NCBI RefSeq assembly: GCF_000001735.4
Contig: NC_003076.8
Span: forward strand, 9,362,001-9,426,000
Source of the DNA: Arabidopsis thaliana
Taxonomy: Eukaryota; Streptophyta; Magnoliopsida; Brassicales; Brassicaceae
Length of the DNA: 64,000 bases
Direction: 5' to 3'
The notes beneath the pieces were generated by a model, which made no database searches, was not told the origin of the DNA, and saw nothing but the letters and a program-made list of their open reading frames with translations. Made by a program: the position numbers and the translations under genes. The first letter of the stretch is position 1. The number at the start of each line of letters is the position of its first letter. Below, piece by piece: positions 27,326 through 37,581 of this stretch.

Positions 27326-27507
27326 CACAACATCTTTTTGGTATGATGACTGGTCGATAATGGGCAGGATAGTGGATCTAGTTGGAGAAAGAGGAGTTAT
27401 GGAGCTCGGAATTACTCGAAACTAGTCAGTGGCTGAAGCTTGGTCAACCCGTCGTAGACGCCAACACCGAACTGCAACACTGAATCAAATAGAAATCGCT
27501 CTCCATT
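27322..27507 (+). other. Inverted segment inside the LINE ORF2
   Basis: On the plus strand, opposite to the rest of the element, this stretch reads TTSFWYDDWSIMGRIVDLVG, then ERGVMELGITRN, one stop, and SVAEAWSTRRRRQHR. That is the normal LINE sequence expected between DVGDGK (minus, ending about 27508) and TPTFSTKDTW (minus, starting about 27325). Both flanking minus-strand frames run into unrelated sequence at these points. Confidence 0.8.
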
Positions 27508-30082
27508 TCCCGTCGCCTACGTCCACCTTACAACACGTTTTAGCCATATCTCGACATTTTAACAATTTCTTCCAAATCCATGACCCCACAACTGAACTGG
27601 TTTTCAATGACCAGAAAGATTGCCTTTTAAGTAGAGTTGTTTCAGTCCATTTGACCCATAAGGAGTTGCTATGTGACACGATTCGCCAAATCAGTTTAAG
27701 ACAACATACCTCATTTGCTTCTTTTAGAGAGCGTAGCCCCAGCATACCCTCCTTTTTTGGCTTACAAATAGCTTCCCATGAGACTTTAGCTTTGTTGGAG
27801 CTGAGCTCTGTACCGGACCAGAGGAAAGCCGAACACAACTTGTCAATTTCCCTTATGCAAGCTCGGGGTAGTCTAAAAGCCGCCATCCAGAAGTTACATA
27901 TACTCCAAAGGGTTGAGCTAATAAGGTTTAATCTTCCAGCAAAGGAGAGAAACCGTGATGTCCAAGCTTCAATTTTCTTTCTTAATTGTTCAATCAAGGG
28001 GAGGCAATCAGAGGCAGTGAGGCGCTTACTGACAAGCGGTAGACCCAAATAACGAACTGGGAGCTTTCCCACATCAAAAGAGAATTTTTGGACTATTTCT
28101 TGATAGACCGATGCTTGAACTCCGGCTAAATACATTGTGGACTTTTCCATGCTTATCTTTAACCCTGACCACTTGGCAAATTCATAGAGAACCTTTACAA
28201 TTCCGTCAATAGATCGAACCTTTCCATCCGAGAGGATCATCAAATCGTCAGCAAAACTCAGATGAGTTAAACCAATAGCTCTACACTTCGGGTGATAACC
28301 AAATTGCCTTGCGCCCACAGCTTTATCCAACATTTTTGATAGAACATCCATGCTTATCACAAAAAGATATGGAGATAGAGAACAACCCTGCCTTAGTTCC
28401 CTTGCGCTGCTAAAAACCCCCGCTAGTTCACCGTTGACTTGAACCGAGAAAGAGGCCGTTGTTATACAAAGCGTAATCCAATGAGTAAATTCCGGTGGAA
28501 AGTTCATGGCTTCAAGAACATTAATAAGAAATTTCCATTGCACAGAATCAAAAGCTTTTGATATATCGATCTTTAGAGCGCACCGGCTTGAAACTGAATC
28601 CTTATGGTAGTCCTTTACTATCTCCGTAGCGAGCAGAACATTTTCAATAAGAAGCCGATCCTTCACAAACGCAGATTGGTTCCCCACAATGAATTTGGGA
28701 AGTACCAATTTGAGTCTGTTTGCAATTATCTTGGAGATAACCTTGTAGAGGACATTGCAACAAGAAATGGGTCTATAATCTTTCATCTCTTTCGCCTCTT
28801 TCTTCTTAGGAATGAGAGCAAGAATCGTGGAGTTGATGCCCTTTGGTAAGAAGCCCTTCGCAAAAAAAGATTGAATTGCCAAAATAAACTCAGCACCAAT
28901 TATGTTCCACGCTCCCTTATAGAATTCCGCTGTATAGCCATCCGGCCCCGGTGATTTATCATTTGGCATTGAGAAAACAACCTTATGTATCTCCTCAGCC
29001 GAAACATGATTGGTGAGCATTTCTTTGTCTGAATCTGAACATCGATACGGAAGCAAATCTTGAAGCTCTTCCACTGCAATGCCCTCAAAATCATTCGGGA
29101 TTAACTGCAAAAACTCTCTGAAATGATGCTCAGCCTCTGTTTTTATTTTTTCCTCTTGTGATGCCACAGACCCATCATGACAAATAATCTCTCTGATTGA
29201 GTTCTGCGCCTCTCTTGCTACCACAGCTCTATGGAAAGCTTTATTATTTCTATCTCCAATATCCAACCAATGTAGCTTAGATCTCTGCTTTAAAAACTTC
29301 TCCTCTAAAACTGCAATATGATCCCATTTAGCATAAGCTTCATTTTCTTCCTGCATAGAGCTTGGTGAGGGATTGGCCATTTTCATTGCTTGCTTTTGAC
29401 ATAGGGTTTCGAAAGCTTCCTTTGTCTGTTTAACCAAATTTCCTAGACGCTCCTTTCCCAAGTTTCTGAGCAGAGGCTTTAATCCTTTTAGCTTCTTAGA
29501 AAAACGGAATAGAGAAGAAGTTGACATAAAGATTGCCTCTGTTTCATTCCAGTAACTTTCCACCGTCGGTATGAAATGCTCCATTTCAGTAATGACATTT
29601 ACGAATTTGAAAGGTCTTTTCCCTTTTACCACCGCTCCAGCACCAACATTTAAATTGATTCTGCATCGCAAGTGGTCGGAGCATCCTCCAGCCTCGAACA
29701 CACTATAAGAACGCGGAAAAGACTGAAGCCAAACATCATTCACCAAGACTCTGTCTAGCTTCTTTGCTATTAGATCATTTTCTCGCTTGTTTGACCAAGT
29801 AAAAAGCGGACCATGATATGCTAAATCAGTGATAGAGCAGTGATTCACAGCCATTTGAAAGTCTCGCATTCCTGTTGTCGTCACCGGATTTTCTCTCGAG
29901 TTGGAGTGCTCTTCCATGTCAAGAATCTCATTAAAATCACCAAAAATTATCCATGGTTTACTACGGATAATAGGAGAGTCAGAGTGATCTCTCAAGTCAT
30001 TCCATAGTTCCTTACGTTCCTCCATAAAGTTTGAAGCATAAACAAACGAGCAGAAAAATTCTTCTTTAATTTCACCGAACAT
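27485..30082 (-). pseudogene. LINE ORF2: endonuclease C-terminus and reverse transcriptase
   Basis: 865 codons open. The N-terminal 130 residues are the C-terminal half of an EEP endonuclease (WIIFGDFNEILD, FTWSNKREND, SDHLRCRI). The reverse transcriptase follows with SPGPDGYTAEFYK, YRPISCCNVLYKVISK, KIDISKAFDSVQW, LRQGCSLSPYLF and the catalytic LSFADDLMIL (YADD/FADD box intact). A frameshift near 30080 separates it from the preceding EEP part (IETRVKERRAQS to GQLITCSV, about 30085-30250). It ends at the inversion breakpoint. The copy cannot make full ORF2. Confidence 0.85.
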
Positions 30083-30286
30083 GTTATGAGTTGCCCACTC
30101 TTAAAAAACGGACGCAGTCTCACATTCTTCTTCCATACTACCCAAATACGACCTCTTGTACTATGCTCATAATTTGTCAACACTGACCAATCTTTGAACA
30201 AGTTACAGCCCAAACTCTGAGCCCTTCTCTCCTTAACTCGCGTCTCTATCAAACAACCAAACTGAAAATTCTGTTCTTCTATTATC

Positions 30287-31060
30287 ACATACACATATAT
30301 ACTATAATCAAAGCTGTGATGGTGTGTGGATAAATATTTTGCAATTTTTTTACTTATCAAAAGTTCTATTTTTCCTAAAACTGTATTTAGGTGATTTACA
30401 GAGATCTCTAGTATTATCTATATAGTTATATATTATTATTATAATTGAAATACTAAAAACTACTAGCACTATTTTTTTTATAATGACTGAGGGTCTAACT
30501 GATCCAAAATTTGGAAGAAAAAATTTTCTACCTAATTTTTTGGAGCCCAAAAGAATGGGAAAATGTTATTAAAAAAAATCGACCTAGGCACTGATTAATC
30601 GATATAGGCCCAAGGCCTCTACCGAACGCCTAACTACCGCGTAACGATTTTTTTAACATTGAATAAGAGTAGTTCTCTTTTATTTTTTGTTATTAAATAT
30701 TTTTTTCCAAAAAAATAAGATTTCCTACTTCAAATTGTTGGGAAAAACAATTATTCTATATGTATGGGTCCTAACAGAATTTAATTGAATATTTTCTTCT
30801 AAATATTGTACTAGTCACACCTTAAATTTTCGAAATAAAATTCCAGTTAAAGTTTCTCACACAACGGTGAGCAAATACATTACTTAATAATCTTTTTTTG
30901 GGCAAAACATTCCTTAATAACTAAAATACATAATTAAGTTAAAGAGAGACACTTTAACCATTACAACAATTATTAATAAACAAAATTAGTTTTTGTCTTT
31001 TGAAATGAAGAAAACACAAATACAAACAACTGAACACTTAGATTAGAAAATCTCCCTCTT
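30287..31060. other. Intergenic DNA, small GC-rich repeat
   Basis: No gene. At about 30567-30655 a short block (CGACCTAGGCACTGATTAATCG ... CCGCGTAACG) bounded by AAAAAAATCG and CGATTTTTTT looks like a tiny inverted-terminus element. The rest is AT-rich 3' flank of the MADS gene. Confidence 0.4.
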
Positions 31061-31064
31061 TTGA

Positions 31065-32096
31065 TTAGAGATTATTGTTGAAGTAAGGATCATAAACACC
31101 GGTGGTGGAAGGCATGTAACTTGTGGAACCATGATCAACGACTGGTAGTTGATTGTAGTTGTAGTAGTTTCCGTCCATGAAAGGAATGCTCTCACGCCCT
31201 CCAACATGACTCATATGTTGTTCCACCATCGGATTCATGAATGGTTGTTGTTGATTCATATACTGATTTGATTTCTGATTCAAATTAATGTTGTAGAACT
31301 CTCGTTGAATCTGATTAAACATATCATTAGGAGGAGCCTGGTATTGAACCTGATTCATATTCTGATTTTGAAAAAAATCACAAAAGTTAGTAGGAACAAG
31401 GTGTTGAAACGGTCGATGCAGATCTTGACTCATATTCATATTCTTATATTGAATATGATTAGAAAATCCAAAGGGAGCAGTTACCGCAGTTGCATTCGCA
31501 TCAAGAAAATGAGTCGTATCGGCCACAAGAACACGAGGATTTGTAGCATTAGGAGTATCTACAACCCCAGTTGTAGCAAGAATAGGAGAGTCGGAAGACG
31601 ACTCATCACCAGTTTCTTCAACACCAATTCTAGTAGGAAAAGGAGAGACGGAAGGCAACGAGTCACCGTGTTCTTTAAGGATCTCGATCCTTCCGTTAAG
31701 CTGATCGAGATATAGATTTATACAAGATAACAAATCTTGAAGGTCTTTTGCATCATAACGATACTGCGACATTTTGCCTTCAACACAATCAAACATAAAT
31801 CGTCTAACCTGTAACTCTTGGTTCGCACCAACCAGGTTCTGTAGTTGCTCTTTTGCTTTGGTAATCCTCTCCATTAGATACGTTTCTTGATTCATCATCT
31901 TCCTTGTTCGGGCTGTCGGCGACATCTCCAGAAACTCTGGAACCGGAATGAATGGACTGTAGATGAGAGTACAAGCTTGGACACCACATAGAGTTGACAA
32001 CTCGTAGAGTTTCTTCATTATCCCATTTTTCCTCTTCATGAAGGATGTTTCCCTTGATATTTCATTAGCTATCAAAGATAGCTTTACCTTCTTCAT
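31065..32096 (-). CDS. AGL36: Type I (M-gamma) MADS-box protein, AGL34/36/90-like, 343 aa
   Basis: Intronless. The MADS domain begins MKKVKLSLIANE and includes SFMKRKNGIMKKLYELSTLC and GVQACTLIYSPFIP. Residues about 70-120 form a coiled-coil M-gamma region (TYLMERITKAKEQLQNLV). The C-terminal half is Asn/Gln/Met-rich (FQNQNMNQVQYQ, NQQQPFMNPMVE), as in the AGL34/AGL36/AGL90 group. The frame is open further upstream to 32165, but a TATA box at 32153-32161 shows the start is at 32096. Between PVPE (residue 54) and FLEMSP the segment normally holding the WPS motif seems to be missing (about 16-17 residues, in frame), which shortens the distal MADS domain. Family members act in female gametophyte and endosperm, AGL36 being maternally expressed. 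The exact orthologue is uncertain. Confidence 0.85.
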   Translation of the reverse strand: MKKVKLSLIANEISRETSFMKRKNGIMKKLYELSTLCGVQACTLIYSPFIPVPEFLEMSPTARTRKMMNQETYLMERITKAKEQLQNLVGANQELQVRRFMFDCVEGKMSQYRYDAKDLQDLLSCINLYLDQLNGRIEILKEHGDSLPSVSPFPTRIGVEETGDESSSDSPILATTGVVDTPNATNPRVLVADTTHFLDANATAVTAPFGFSNHIQYKNMNMSQDLHRPFQHLVPTNFCDFFQNQNMNQVQYQAPPNDMFNQIQREFYNINLNQKSNQYMNQQQPFMNPMVEQHMSHVGGRESIPFMDGNYYNYNQLPVVDHGSTSYMPSTTGVYDPYFNNNL

Positions 32097-32152
32097 CCCC
32101 ATGAATTTGTTTTTTGTTTTGTGTGGTTGTTTAATTTGTTGGCTCAAAGACT

Positions 32153-32161
32153 GTTTATATA
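32153..32161 (-). promoter_or_regulatory. TATA box of the MADS gene
   Basis: Minus strand TATATAAAC, 57 bp upstream of the ATG at 32096. It decides against the longer upstream reading frame. Confidence 0.65.
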
Positions 32162-32229
32162 GCAAAGAAGGTGATTCTAGTCACTACGATTCTTATCAAT
32201 TTAGTGGACTCATTAATTCTAAATAACAT

Positions 32230-32700
32230 CCAGGAAATCTCTTATTAATTAATTGACCAGGTAATTCATTATTATCTATATAAAAATATTTTTTTCTTAT
32301 CCAAAGTTTGGCTCGTCTGATCCTAAATAATATCCGATGACAAAAAAAAAGAAAAAAAATATATCCATATAAAAACAGGGGGCATGTAATATAATATTTT
32401 ATATTTATAAGTTTTGCTTTTACTAAGAATTAATTTATCTTACTCTCATTGTTTCTTTTTACTCAGAGTAATTTCTAGCTTACTTTGTTCTTATAATGTG
32501 AAGTTTTGTAATAGTTTTAAGTGATTGTACTTTTAAAATACAGTAATATATTGTCAATGTATATAGAATTGTGGTAAGCTAGAAATTACTCTTAGTAATT
32601 TCATAAAGTTTGTTATCTAACGTAAATTTCAGAAAGTTTGTTATCTAAAGTAATTTAAAGATGTACTGTGAATCATACAACTAAATTTTGAATAAGTGCT
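32230..32700. other. Promoter-side intergenic DNA of the MADS gene
   Basis: AT-rich. A short inverted pair AGAGTAATTTCTAGCTTAC (32464-32482) and GTAAGCTAGAAATTACTCT (about 32574-32592) encloses about 90 bp and looks like a small hairpin-forming MITE. No gene. Confidence 0.5.
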
Positions 32701-32705
32701 GAGAA

Positions 32706-33988
32706 TGTCCTTTCCACACTACCTCTTTTCAGTTCTACCATTTTCTATTTGTCATTTTCATTTATACCCTTTTTAGATTTTTAATGACCATTTTACCACT
32801 ATTTGGAAATTGTTTTAGGTTAACAAAATGAAATATTAATATTTCTTCGCATAAAATATTTCAAAATAAATTTCCTGCCAAATTTTTCCTGCCAAAATAT
32901 TTTTTCAAAAACATGTTTCCCGCAAAAAAAAAAATTGTCGGGAAATAGATTTAAAATGTATTTAAAGTGTATTAAATTTTTAAAGATTTTTAAAGGGTTT
33001 TAAAGTGTATTAAAAGATTTAAAAGGAATTTTAAAAGGGTTTTGAAAAGATTTACAAGAGATTTTTAAAGGGTTTAAAAAGGTTTTAAAGATGTACAAGG
33101 GTTTTTAAAAGATTTTAAAGGATTTACAAGAATACCCTTTAGAAACTCATGTAAATCTTTTTAAAACTTTTTGTAAAGGTTCACAAGAGTTTAAAATGGT
33201 TCAAAAATTATTAAAGGGTTTACAAGAGTTTTTAAAAGATTTTTAAATGGTTTACAAGGAATTTAAAGGATTTACAATAGTTTTTAAAAGATTTACAAGA
33301 GTTTTAAAATCCTTTAAAAACTCTTGTAAAATATTTTAAAACATTTTGTAAAGAATCACAAGAGTTTAAAAATGGTTCAAAAAGAGTTCTGGATGTTGTA
33401 AATACTTACAATTTTTTCTAAGAGTTAAAAAATGTTTGTAATGACTTTATAAGAGTTTTAAAAGGATTTACAAAGGTTTTAAAATCCTTGTAAATCTTCT
33501 TAAAACTCTTAAAAAACTCTGGTAAATCTTGTAAAACTATTGTAAAAAGTTATAAAATGATTTACAAAGGTTTAAAAAGGGGATTAAAATTATTTACATA
33601 TGTTTTAAAGACTTTATAAAGATTTTAAAATGTTTTAATATGATTTACAAGAGTTTTTAACAACTATCAAAGCTTTTAAAAAATTTTACAAGGTTTTTTT
33701 AAAGAGTTTTTAAAAAATGTACAAGGATTTTTACAAGCATTTTTTTGGCTGAGAAAAAATTTGTTACGAGAAAATATTTTGGCGGGAACATTTTTTTGGC
33801 GGAAAAGAAAGTTTGGCAGAAATTTTCTTTTTGGCGGGAAAAGATTTTAATTTTCAATTACATGTTCTTATTAGATGAGGGTAATTTGTTCACTCTGTTC
33901 AAGGGAAATGGTATTTTTAAAAATGGAGAACAGAAAAGAGTATTGTTGCAAAAAGTTAGTAAAAAAATGGTAGTTTTGTAGGTCTCCC
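32706..33988. mobile_element. Foldback-like repeat element, copy A
   Basis: Outer flanks contain TACCCTTTT / ACCATTTTACC on the left and their approximate complement on the right (GAGGGTAATTTG, AATGGTA, GTAGTTTTG). Next come TTCC(C/T)GCCAAA on the left and TTTGGCGGGAA on the right. The centre is filled with degenerate units such as TTTACAAGGGATTTTAAAAG in one orientation in the left half and CTTGTAAATCTTTTAAAAC in the other. No transposase is present. It shares its whole plan with copy B immediately to the right. This architecture matches foldback (hairpin) transposons described in Arabidopsis. Confidence 0.65.
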
Positions 33989-34009
33989 CATAATAATAAA
34001 TCCTTTTTA

Positions 34010-35122
34010 ATGCCTTTTTTATGATGACCCTTTTCAACTCTACCCTTTTTTAAAACAATTTTCATTTCTACCCTCTCTAAATTTTTAATTACCATTTTAT
34101 CCCTATTTGGAAATTGTTTTACGTTAACAAAATGAAATATTAATATTTTCGCTTAAAATTGTCTATAATAAATTTCCCGCCAAAATTTTCAAAAAAAAAT
34201 TCCCGCCAAAATGTTTTTTTCAAAAATATTTTTGCCGCAAAAAAAAACATTTTTGGCGGGAAATAGATTTACAAAGGATTTTAAAAGGGTTTTAAAAGAT
34301 TTACAAGGGATTTTAAAAGGGTTTTAAAAGATTTACAAGGGATTTTAAAAGGGTTTTGAAATACTTACAAAGGATTTTAAAGGACTTTAAAAGATTTACA
34401 AAGGTTTTTTAAAGATTTTTAAAGGGTTTAAAAATATTTTATGGAATTTTAAAAGAGTTTTAAGAGATTTACAAGAAATTTTAAAAGGGTTTTAAAATAT
34501 ATACAATGGATTTTAAAGAGCTTTAAAAGATTTACATAAGCTTTTTAAAGGGTTAAAAAGTGTTTTAAAAGAGTTACAAGGGATTTTAAAAGAGTTTTAA
34601 AATATTTACAAGAGATTTTTAAAGGGTTTTGAAAAATGTACAAATGTTTTTAAAAGATTTTTAAAGAATTTACAAGAAGACCCTTTAAAAACTGTTGTAA
34701 ATCTTTTTAAAACCTTTTAAAATCCTTTGTAAATCTTTTAAAATCCTTTGTAAATTTTTTTAAATCCTTTTAAAATCCCTTGTAAATCTTTTAAAATCTT
34801 TTAAAAATCTCTTGTAAATCTATTTCCCGCAAAAAAAATTTACAAGGATTTTTAATTTTTGGCTGATAAAAAAAATATTACGGAAAACAAATTTCGCGAG
34901 AAATTTTTTTTTGGAGGGAATTTATTTTTTTGCGGGAAAAAAGTTTGGCGGTATTGTTTTTTTTGGCGGGAAAAAAAAAATATGGCGGGAAAATTTCAGT
35001 TTCCAATTACATGTTACTATTAGATGAGGGTAATTTGGTCATTCTGTTCAAGGGAAAAGGTATTTTTAAAAAAGAACCACATATAAGGGTATTGTTGCAA
35101 AAGGGTAGTTTTGCAAATCTCC
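34010..35122. mobile_element. Foldback-like repeat element, copy B
   Basis: Same order as copy A: GACCCTTTTCAACTCTACCC flank, ATTTTATCCCTATTTGGAAATTG, TTCCCGCCAAAA, a left half of TTTACAAGGGATTTTAAAAG repeats, a right half in the opposite orientation ending near 34820, TTGGCGGGAA, then ATTACATGTTACTATTAGA and GATGAGGGTAATTTGG. The junction regions of A and B align well (for example GAGGGTAATTTG...CTGTTCAAGGGAAA), so they are tandem relatives, not chance AT-rich DNA. Open frames within it are by-products of the repeats. Confidence 0.65.
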
Positions 35123-35149
35123 CAAGAATTAAATTCTTTTAATTATAGA

Positions 35150-36284
35150 ATCTAATCCATAATCACTCTTTTATAAAAACGTAAACAATTATTTAACCAC
35201 ATTTAATTGAATTTAGTTGTAAAATCCAAACCCTAAGCATTCTTTTATAAACTCAAATTGACTTATAATCTCGTTTAATCGTAAAATCTAAATCCTAATC
35301 TTTTTTATAAATCTAAACAGAAATATAACATTTAATTACAAGATCTAAAACCTTAACTATCCCTTTAATTATAAAATCCTAACTGAAATATAAGATATAA
35401 CCTTTAATTATAACCCTGAAACCCTAAAACCCTAACAGAAATATAATCTTTAATTATAAAATCTTAAACCTAAACCGACATATAAGTAATTATAATACGC
35501 TAATCAAACTCTTCTTTATAAACTCAAACTATTTACTTTGTTCATAATTAAAATAAAAAATAAACTAAAACCCTCCATTATAAACCTAAAAACCAATATA
35601 TAAATTTGAAATATTAACTAATAAATCATAACCTATCTTTTATAAACTCAAACCAACATGCTCGACTAAATTACTCTTAGGAGATTCGAAGATATTTCTC
35701 TCAACAATAAAGAGTTTAAAATTAGTTCTATTTTATGGAGTTGAAGAAATGAAAATGAAGTTAATAATTTAAATATTTGATTCTGAACAATCTGATTTTT
35801 CTTTTAGCCAACTTATACTCTGTTTCTCAATAATGTATTTTCTAGGGAAAAAATTGTTCCAACTTTGTAATTAATCTACAGCCTTAGGAATTGCTCCAAC
35901 TTTGTCAAATATTTTGATAGTTTGGCTTGGGAAGTCTTGTTTAGCACATGGCCAGGAAGCGGATAGCGAATTAGCGATATCCTATCATCACGCAATGAAT
36001 AGGGACGAGCCAACGAAATTTAAAGAATTTTATCAGAATATCGCACAGTATGTTAAATTGCAAATTTGCCATGTCCAAACTCCGAACAATGTCTCTAAAG
36101 TTGACGACAAATTGAGTAACAAGACGACAATTTGGTTGACATTCTTCCAACCTCGAGTCTGAAAAGAGACAAGCTTGTGGCTAAAAGCTTGGTAATGGCA
36201 GAGCACAACGAGACAAAGATTAGTCTTTTCCTTTCAAGTAGAATCATCAATGTTGAAACTGAGCATTATTCAGAGAATTTATAT
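35150..36284. other. Intergenic DNA with degenerate ATTATAAAATCC repeats and a coding-like relic
   Basis: From 35200 to 35650 the sequence is degenerate TTATAAAATC(T)AAACCCTAA-like units, including AAACCCTAAAACCCTAAC near 35418, faintly telomere-like. At 35900-36160 the plus strand reads coding-like sequence (VWLGKSCLAHGQEADSELA, ISYHHAMNRDEPTKFKEFY) with a frameshift near 36150. I do not recognise the protein; it may be a fragment of a dead gene. The right part overlaps the probable 3' UTR of the zinc-finger gene. Confidence 0.4.
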
Positions 36285-37239
36285 CTATCCCCAGTCTATG
36301 AAGGGAAGCTGAGGATAGCCTTGCTCAGGAGGCGGTTTTAGCGATGGCGGAAGATCAAACCAACCTGTTCCTGGTCTCCCACTAACAAAATCACCTGTTT
36401 TAGACAATTCAAACTTCCAACATCAGATTTTCTATAAATGCTTAAATATTAGAGAACTTGAATGACGAAAAAACAAGAACGCATACGGTTTAAAGTACTT
36501 CCTTGGATGTGTTGTTGGTTAAGCATGTCAACACGAAGTTGTGTATTATTTGTGAATCCTGCATTTGAATTCAACAAGAGGATGATGTTTTAAGCAAATC
36601 TTGCGCATAGTAGAGACTTCTTTAAAGCTTTAAGTAGCCTAAAAGAGACCAAATCACTGAAGTCAAAAATCAACAGGTTTTGACCTAACCTGTGCTTCCT
36701 GTATTGTTGTTAGGATGGAAGTATCTGCAAGAATCTCCAAATGGGCAAAAATTCTGCAAAACCCATTAAGAAAGGAACAGACTTTACTTGGAAGATTACA
36801 TACATACACACATATGCAATGAATTTTTTTGCAGAATCAAACAAAGCAATGTAAAATGTGTGATTCCACCAGAATATAAACGAAAAGGACAAGACTTTAC
36901 ACATCCAGAGATTGCTAGGAATGATGAACATAGCGAAACAAAATCAATCCGACGTACCGAGGTAATGAATCGATTGCAGAGACCTTTCGTCGCAAAATTG
37001 GAGACTTGTGGATTAACAAGATCTAAGAATTTCGTATTAAAAGAAACAGAGATGTTAAAAATCGTTCCTTTAAGAAACAGAGAGAAAAAAGAGAGAAGAG
37101 AGATACCTGAGGAAGAAGAACTGTACCAAAGGGCTTTAGCTCGAAGATGAGGTTTGCTTTGAAGATGGCGTTTTCTAGCGACTTGAGTGTCTTGAAACTC
37201 TTTCTCGCAATAATCACAGTAATATTTCCCCGACGGCAT
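36285..37239 (-). CDS. U11/U12-20K (ZMAT5)-like zinc-finger protein, 143 aa, 5 exons
   Basis: Minus-strand exons: 37107-37239, 36958-37022, 36690-36753, 36499-36558, 36285-36394 (432 nt, phases all agree). The N-terminus holds a U1-type C2H2 finger (KYYCDYCEKEFQDTQVARKR; C8, C11, H25, H31). Residues 60-79 form a CCCH finger with C-x8-C-x5-C-x3-H spacing (C60, C69, C75, H79), its codons split across the exon 2/3 junction. The tail ends LPPSLKPPPEQGYPQLPF then IDWG. This two-finger order is that of the 20K protein of the minor-spliceosome U11/U12 di-snRNP, so a role in U12-type splicing is inferred. It corresponds, from memory, to At5g26749. The SK11 stop lies 343 bp upstream on the same strand. 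Confidence 0.9.
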
Positions 37240-37581
37240 CTTCCGGCGATGACGACGACGACTCGTAGAATCAAAAAGTTTTGGCTTTTATTAGTTTTAG
37301 GCGCGTGAGGATACTTGTATTTGCTACAGTGACTTTTAGGGTCTTTGTTTGATGATGTTGCAGAGGAAGAAGAAGATACAAAAGCAGAAGTAGCAAACTC
37401 TTTATCTAGATAAAAAATCTTGGTGGGCTTTTACATTATGAACCAACCAACCATAGTAATAACTCTTTTTTTCTCTACTCATACAACAAACAAAGGGTGC
37501 ATATCAGTTTGTGACATATTGATACATAGAGAGGTAATTTATAAGAAGTGTTTGTTGTGTTCATGCTACATTAAGAGGAAA

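Larger units (their letters stand above)
26637..30279 (-). mobile_element. 5'-truncated L1-type LINE
   Basis: The element reads on the minus strand with its A tail at 26637-26645. The 7-mer TATTATC occurs exactly beside the tail (26630-26636) and at the 5' truncation point (30280-30286), a good target-site duplication. Coding remains cover the C-terminal endonuclease, reverse transcriptase and zf-RVT region. The N-terminal endonuclease and ORF1 are missing. An internal segment at about 27322-27507 is inverted. Confidence 0.85.

Noticed and set aside
27114..28052. Two plus-strand frames of 103 and 207 codons within the LINE
   Set aside because: Only the part at about 27322-27507 is meaningful (inverted LINE segment); the rest is antisense of zf-RVT and reverse transcriptase.
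31305..31715. 136-codon plus-strand frame opposite the MADS gene
   Set aside because: Antisense shadow of the AGL36-like coding region; Ser/Arg/Ile-rich translation is the complement of its Asn/Gln-rich codons.
33745..35142. Several open frames of 60-80 codons with GKRKVWQ/FSFWRE-like translations
   Set aside because: They arise from the TTTGGCGGGAA arms and AAAATTT repeats of the foldback elements and differ between copies.
35400..35440. AAACCCTAAAACCCTAAC, telomere-like
   Set aside because: Only two imperfect units inside a wider degenerate ATTATAAAATCCTAA repeat; not an interstitial telomere array.
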